Shown here piece by piece: positions 6,368 through 6,982 of a stretch of DNA of 6,982 bases (position 1 is the stretch's first letter; each line of letters opens with the position of its first letter). Source of the DNA: Conexibacter sp. (GTDB taxonomy: Bacteria; Actinomycetota; Thermoleophilia; Solirubrobacterales; Solirubrobacteraceae); the NCBI GenBank assembly GCA_025964295.1, contig JAOPZD010000261.1, forward strand, positions 1 through 6,982, given 5' to 3'. The notes beneath the pieces were generated by a model. That model did not search any database and was not told the DNA's origin. It worked only from the letters and a program-made list of their open reading frames with translations. A program made the translations under genes and the position numbers.

Positions 6368-6982
6368 CGACGATCCGCTTGGCCGCGCTGTAGAGCGGGT
6401 GGCAGGCGGTGAGCACGAGCTTGCGCTCGCCGGCGTGGGAGACCAGCGCGGCGGCGTCGCCCGGCGTCGTGATCCGGGTCCCGGTCACCTTGTAGGTGAA
6501 CGTGCCGTAGGGCATGTGGACGACGATCCGCGAGCCCTTGGAGAGCTCGTCGACGCGGCGAAACGGCGCGCCGTAGGTCGTGCGGTGGCCGGCGAGGCCG
6601 ACGGTGCCGGTGATGCCGGGCAGGACCGTGCCGCGGTAGTGGCCGGGCCCCTTCTTCAGCGAGCCGTGCGTGGTGGACTCGACGAAGACGGTCTTCAGGC
6701 CGATCCGCGGGATCGAGACCGAGCCGAGCGCCGAGCCGTCCGGGCGCGCGTGCAGCAGCGCGAGCGCCTGGCGCCGCATCCGGTGGGCCTGGCTCTCGCG
6801 CGCGACCTGCGGTGCGGCGTCGAGCGTCTTCTGCAGGCCCTGGAGGTCGGTGCGCAGCGAGGCCTGGTCGCGCGACTGCTGCCACGCGGTCAGCGGCTCC
6901 TGCCAGACGATGGTCAGGACGCCGTCGGCGACCAGCGCGACGCCGGCGACGAGGCCGGCGGCGAGGACCGCGCGGCGGGCGC
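6333..6982 (-). CDS. Class E-type sortase (5' end beyond window)
   Basis: The open frame runs from the right edge to a TAG at 6333-6335, giving at least 215 residues; only the cytoplasmic N-terminal tip appears to be missing. The visible N-terminus is a hydrophobic membrane segment (AVLAAGLVAGVALVADGVLTIVW) written here as about 6880-6970, followed by QEPLTAWQQ and a helical linker, as in actinobacterial sortases. The catalytic domain begins near GSVSIPRIGL. The active-site triad is visible: His in GLAGHRTTYGAPF (codon 6585-6587), Cys in LTACHP (codon 6402-6404) and Arg in AAKRIVV (codon 6375-6377). Sortases are extracellular transpeptidases that cleave a C-terminal sorting signal and attach the protein to the wall or join pilin subunits. 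The YGAPF and LTACHP context favours class E over A-C. No sortase substrate or pilin gene is in the window. An internal ATG at 6779 would remove the membrane anchor and is rejected as the start. Confidence 0.9.
   Translation of the reverse strand, partial: ARRAVLAAGLVAGVALVADGVLTIVWQEPLTAWQQSRDQASLRTDLQGLQKTLDAAPQVARESQAHRMRRQALALLHARPDGSALGSVSIPRIGLKTVFVESTTHGSLKKGPGHYRGTVLPGITGTVGLAGHRTTYGAPFRRVDELSKGSRIVVHMPYGTFTYKVTGTRITTPGDAAALVSHAGERKLVLTACHPLYSAAKRIVVSARLASTTPA
6340..6354. terminator. Small hairpin in the methyltransferase/sortase overlap
   Basis: GGCGTC-GTC-GACGCC is a perfect 6-bp stem with a 3-base loop. GGCT at 6331-6334 could pair with AGCC at 6355-6358 across a 5-base bulge. It lies inside both 3' coding ends, 11 bp before the methyltransferase stop and just before the sortase stop on the other strand. 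No T-run follows either way. A bidirectional terminator is possible but weakly supported; such short stems are common at this base composition. Confidence 0.2.

Noticed and set aside
5486..6982. A restriction-modification or defence island around the methyltransferase
   Set aside because: No endonuclease, helicase, specificity subunit, toxin or mobile-element gene is present. The neighbours are cell-envelope enzymes with the same base composition.

Overview
This is a gene-dense, very GC-rich window (about 70% G+C or more by eye) with six protein-coding genes and almost no non-coding DNA. Codon use (third positions almost all G or C), GTG starts, a class-E-type sortase and TANNNT-like promoter elements point to a high-GC actinobacterium. 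The mix of proteins fits the Thermoleophilia/Solirubrobacterales (Conexibacter, Solirubrobacter, Patulibacter relatives), but that placement is inferred from general resemblance, not from a search. I see no rRNA, tRNA, CRISPR array, insertion sequence or integrase. No stretch above 80 bases lacks a gene.

Layout. 1-1057 (minus): 5' part of a GMC flavoprotein oxidoreductase of the long-chain-alcohol-oxidase type; its C-terminus lies beyond the left edge. 1058-1136: divergent control region with a perfect 7+7 bp inverted repeat that looks like an operator. 1137-2021 (plus): classical short-chain dehydrogenase/reductase (SDR). 2052-4094 (plus): complete transketolase. 4091-5455 (minus): membrane-anchored lytic transglycosylase-like domain fused to a C-terminal M15/LAS-type peptidase-like domain. 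5486-6367 (plus): solitary beta-class DNA methyltransferase. 6333-6982 (minus): sortase whose extreme N-terminus lies beyond the right edge.

How they relate. The GMC oxidase and the SDR are transcribed away from each other from a 79-bp gap and could act on related alcohol/aldehyde/ketone substrates under shared control (inference). Transketolase is a central-metabolism enzyme with no pentose-phosphate neighbours here. The transglycosylase/peptidase fusion and the sortase are both cell-envelope enzymes flanking the methyltransferase, but strand arrangement does not make an operon of them.

The most notable structural features are the gene junctions. Transketolase and the transglycosylase converge with overlapping stop codons, and a 15-bp hairpin just past the transketolase stop lies inside the putative active-site codons of the opposing gene. 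Methyltransferase and sortase overlap tail-to-tail by 35 bp. Transglycosylase and methyltransferase start back-to-back only about 30 bp apart. I found no clear evidence of a wholly new multi-gene system.
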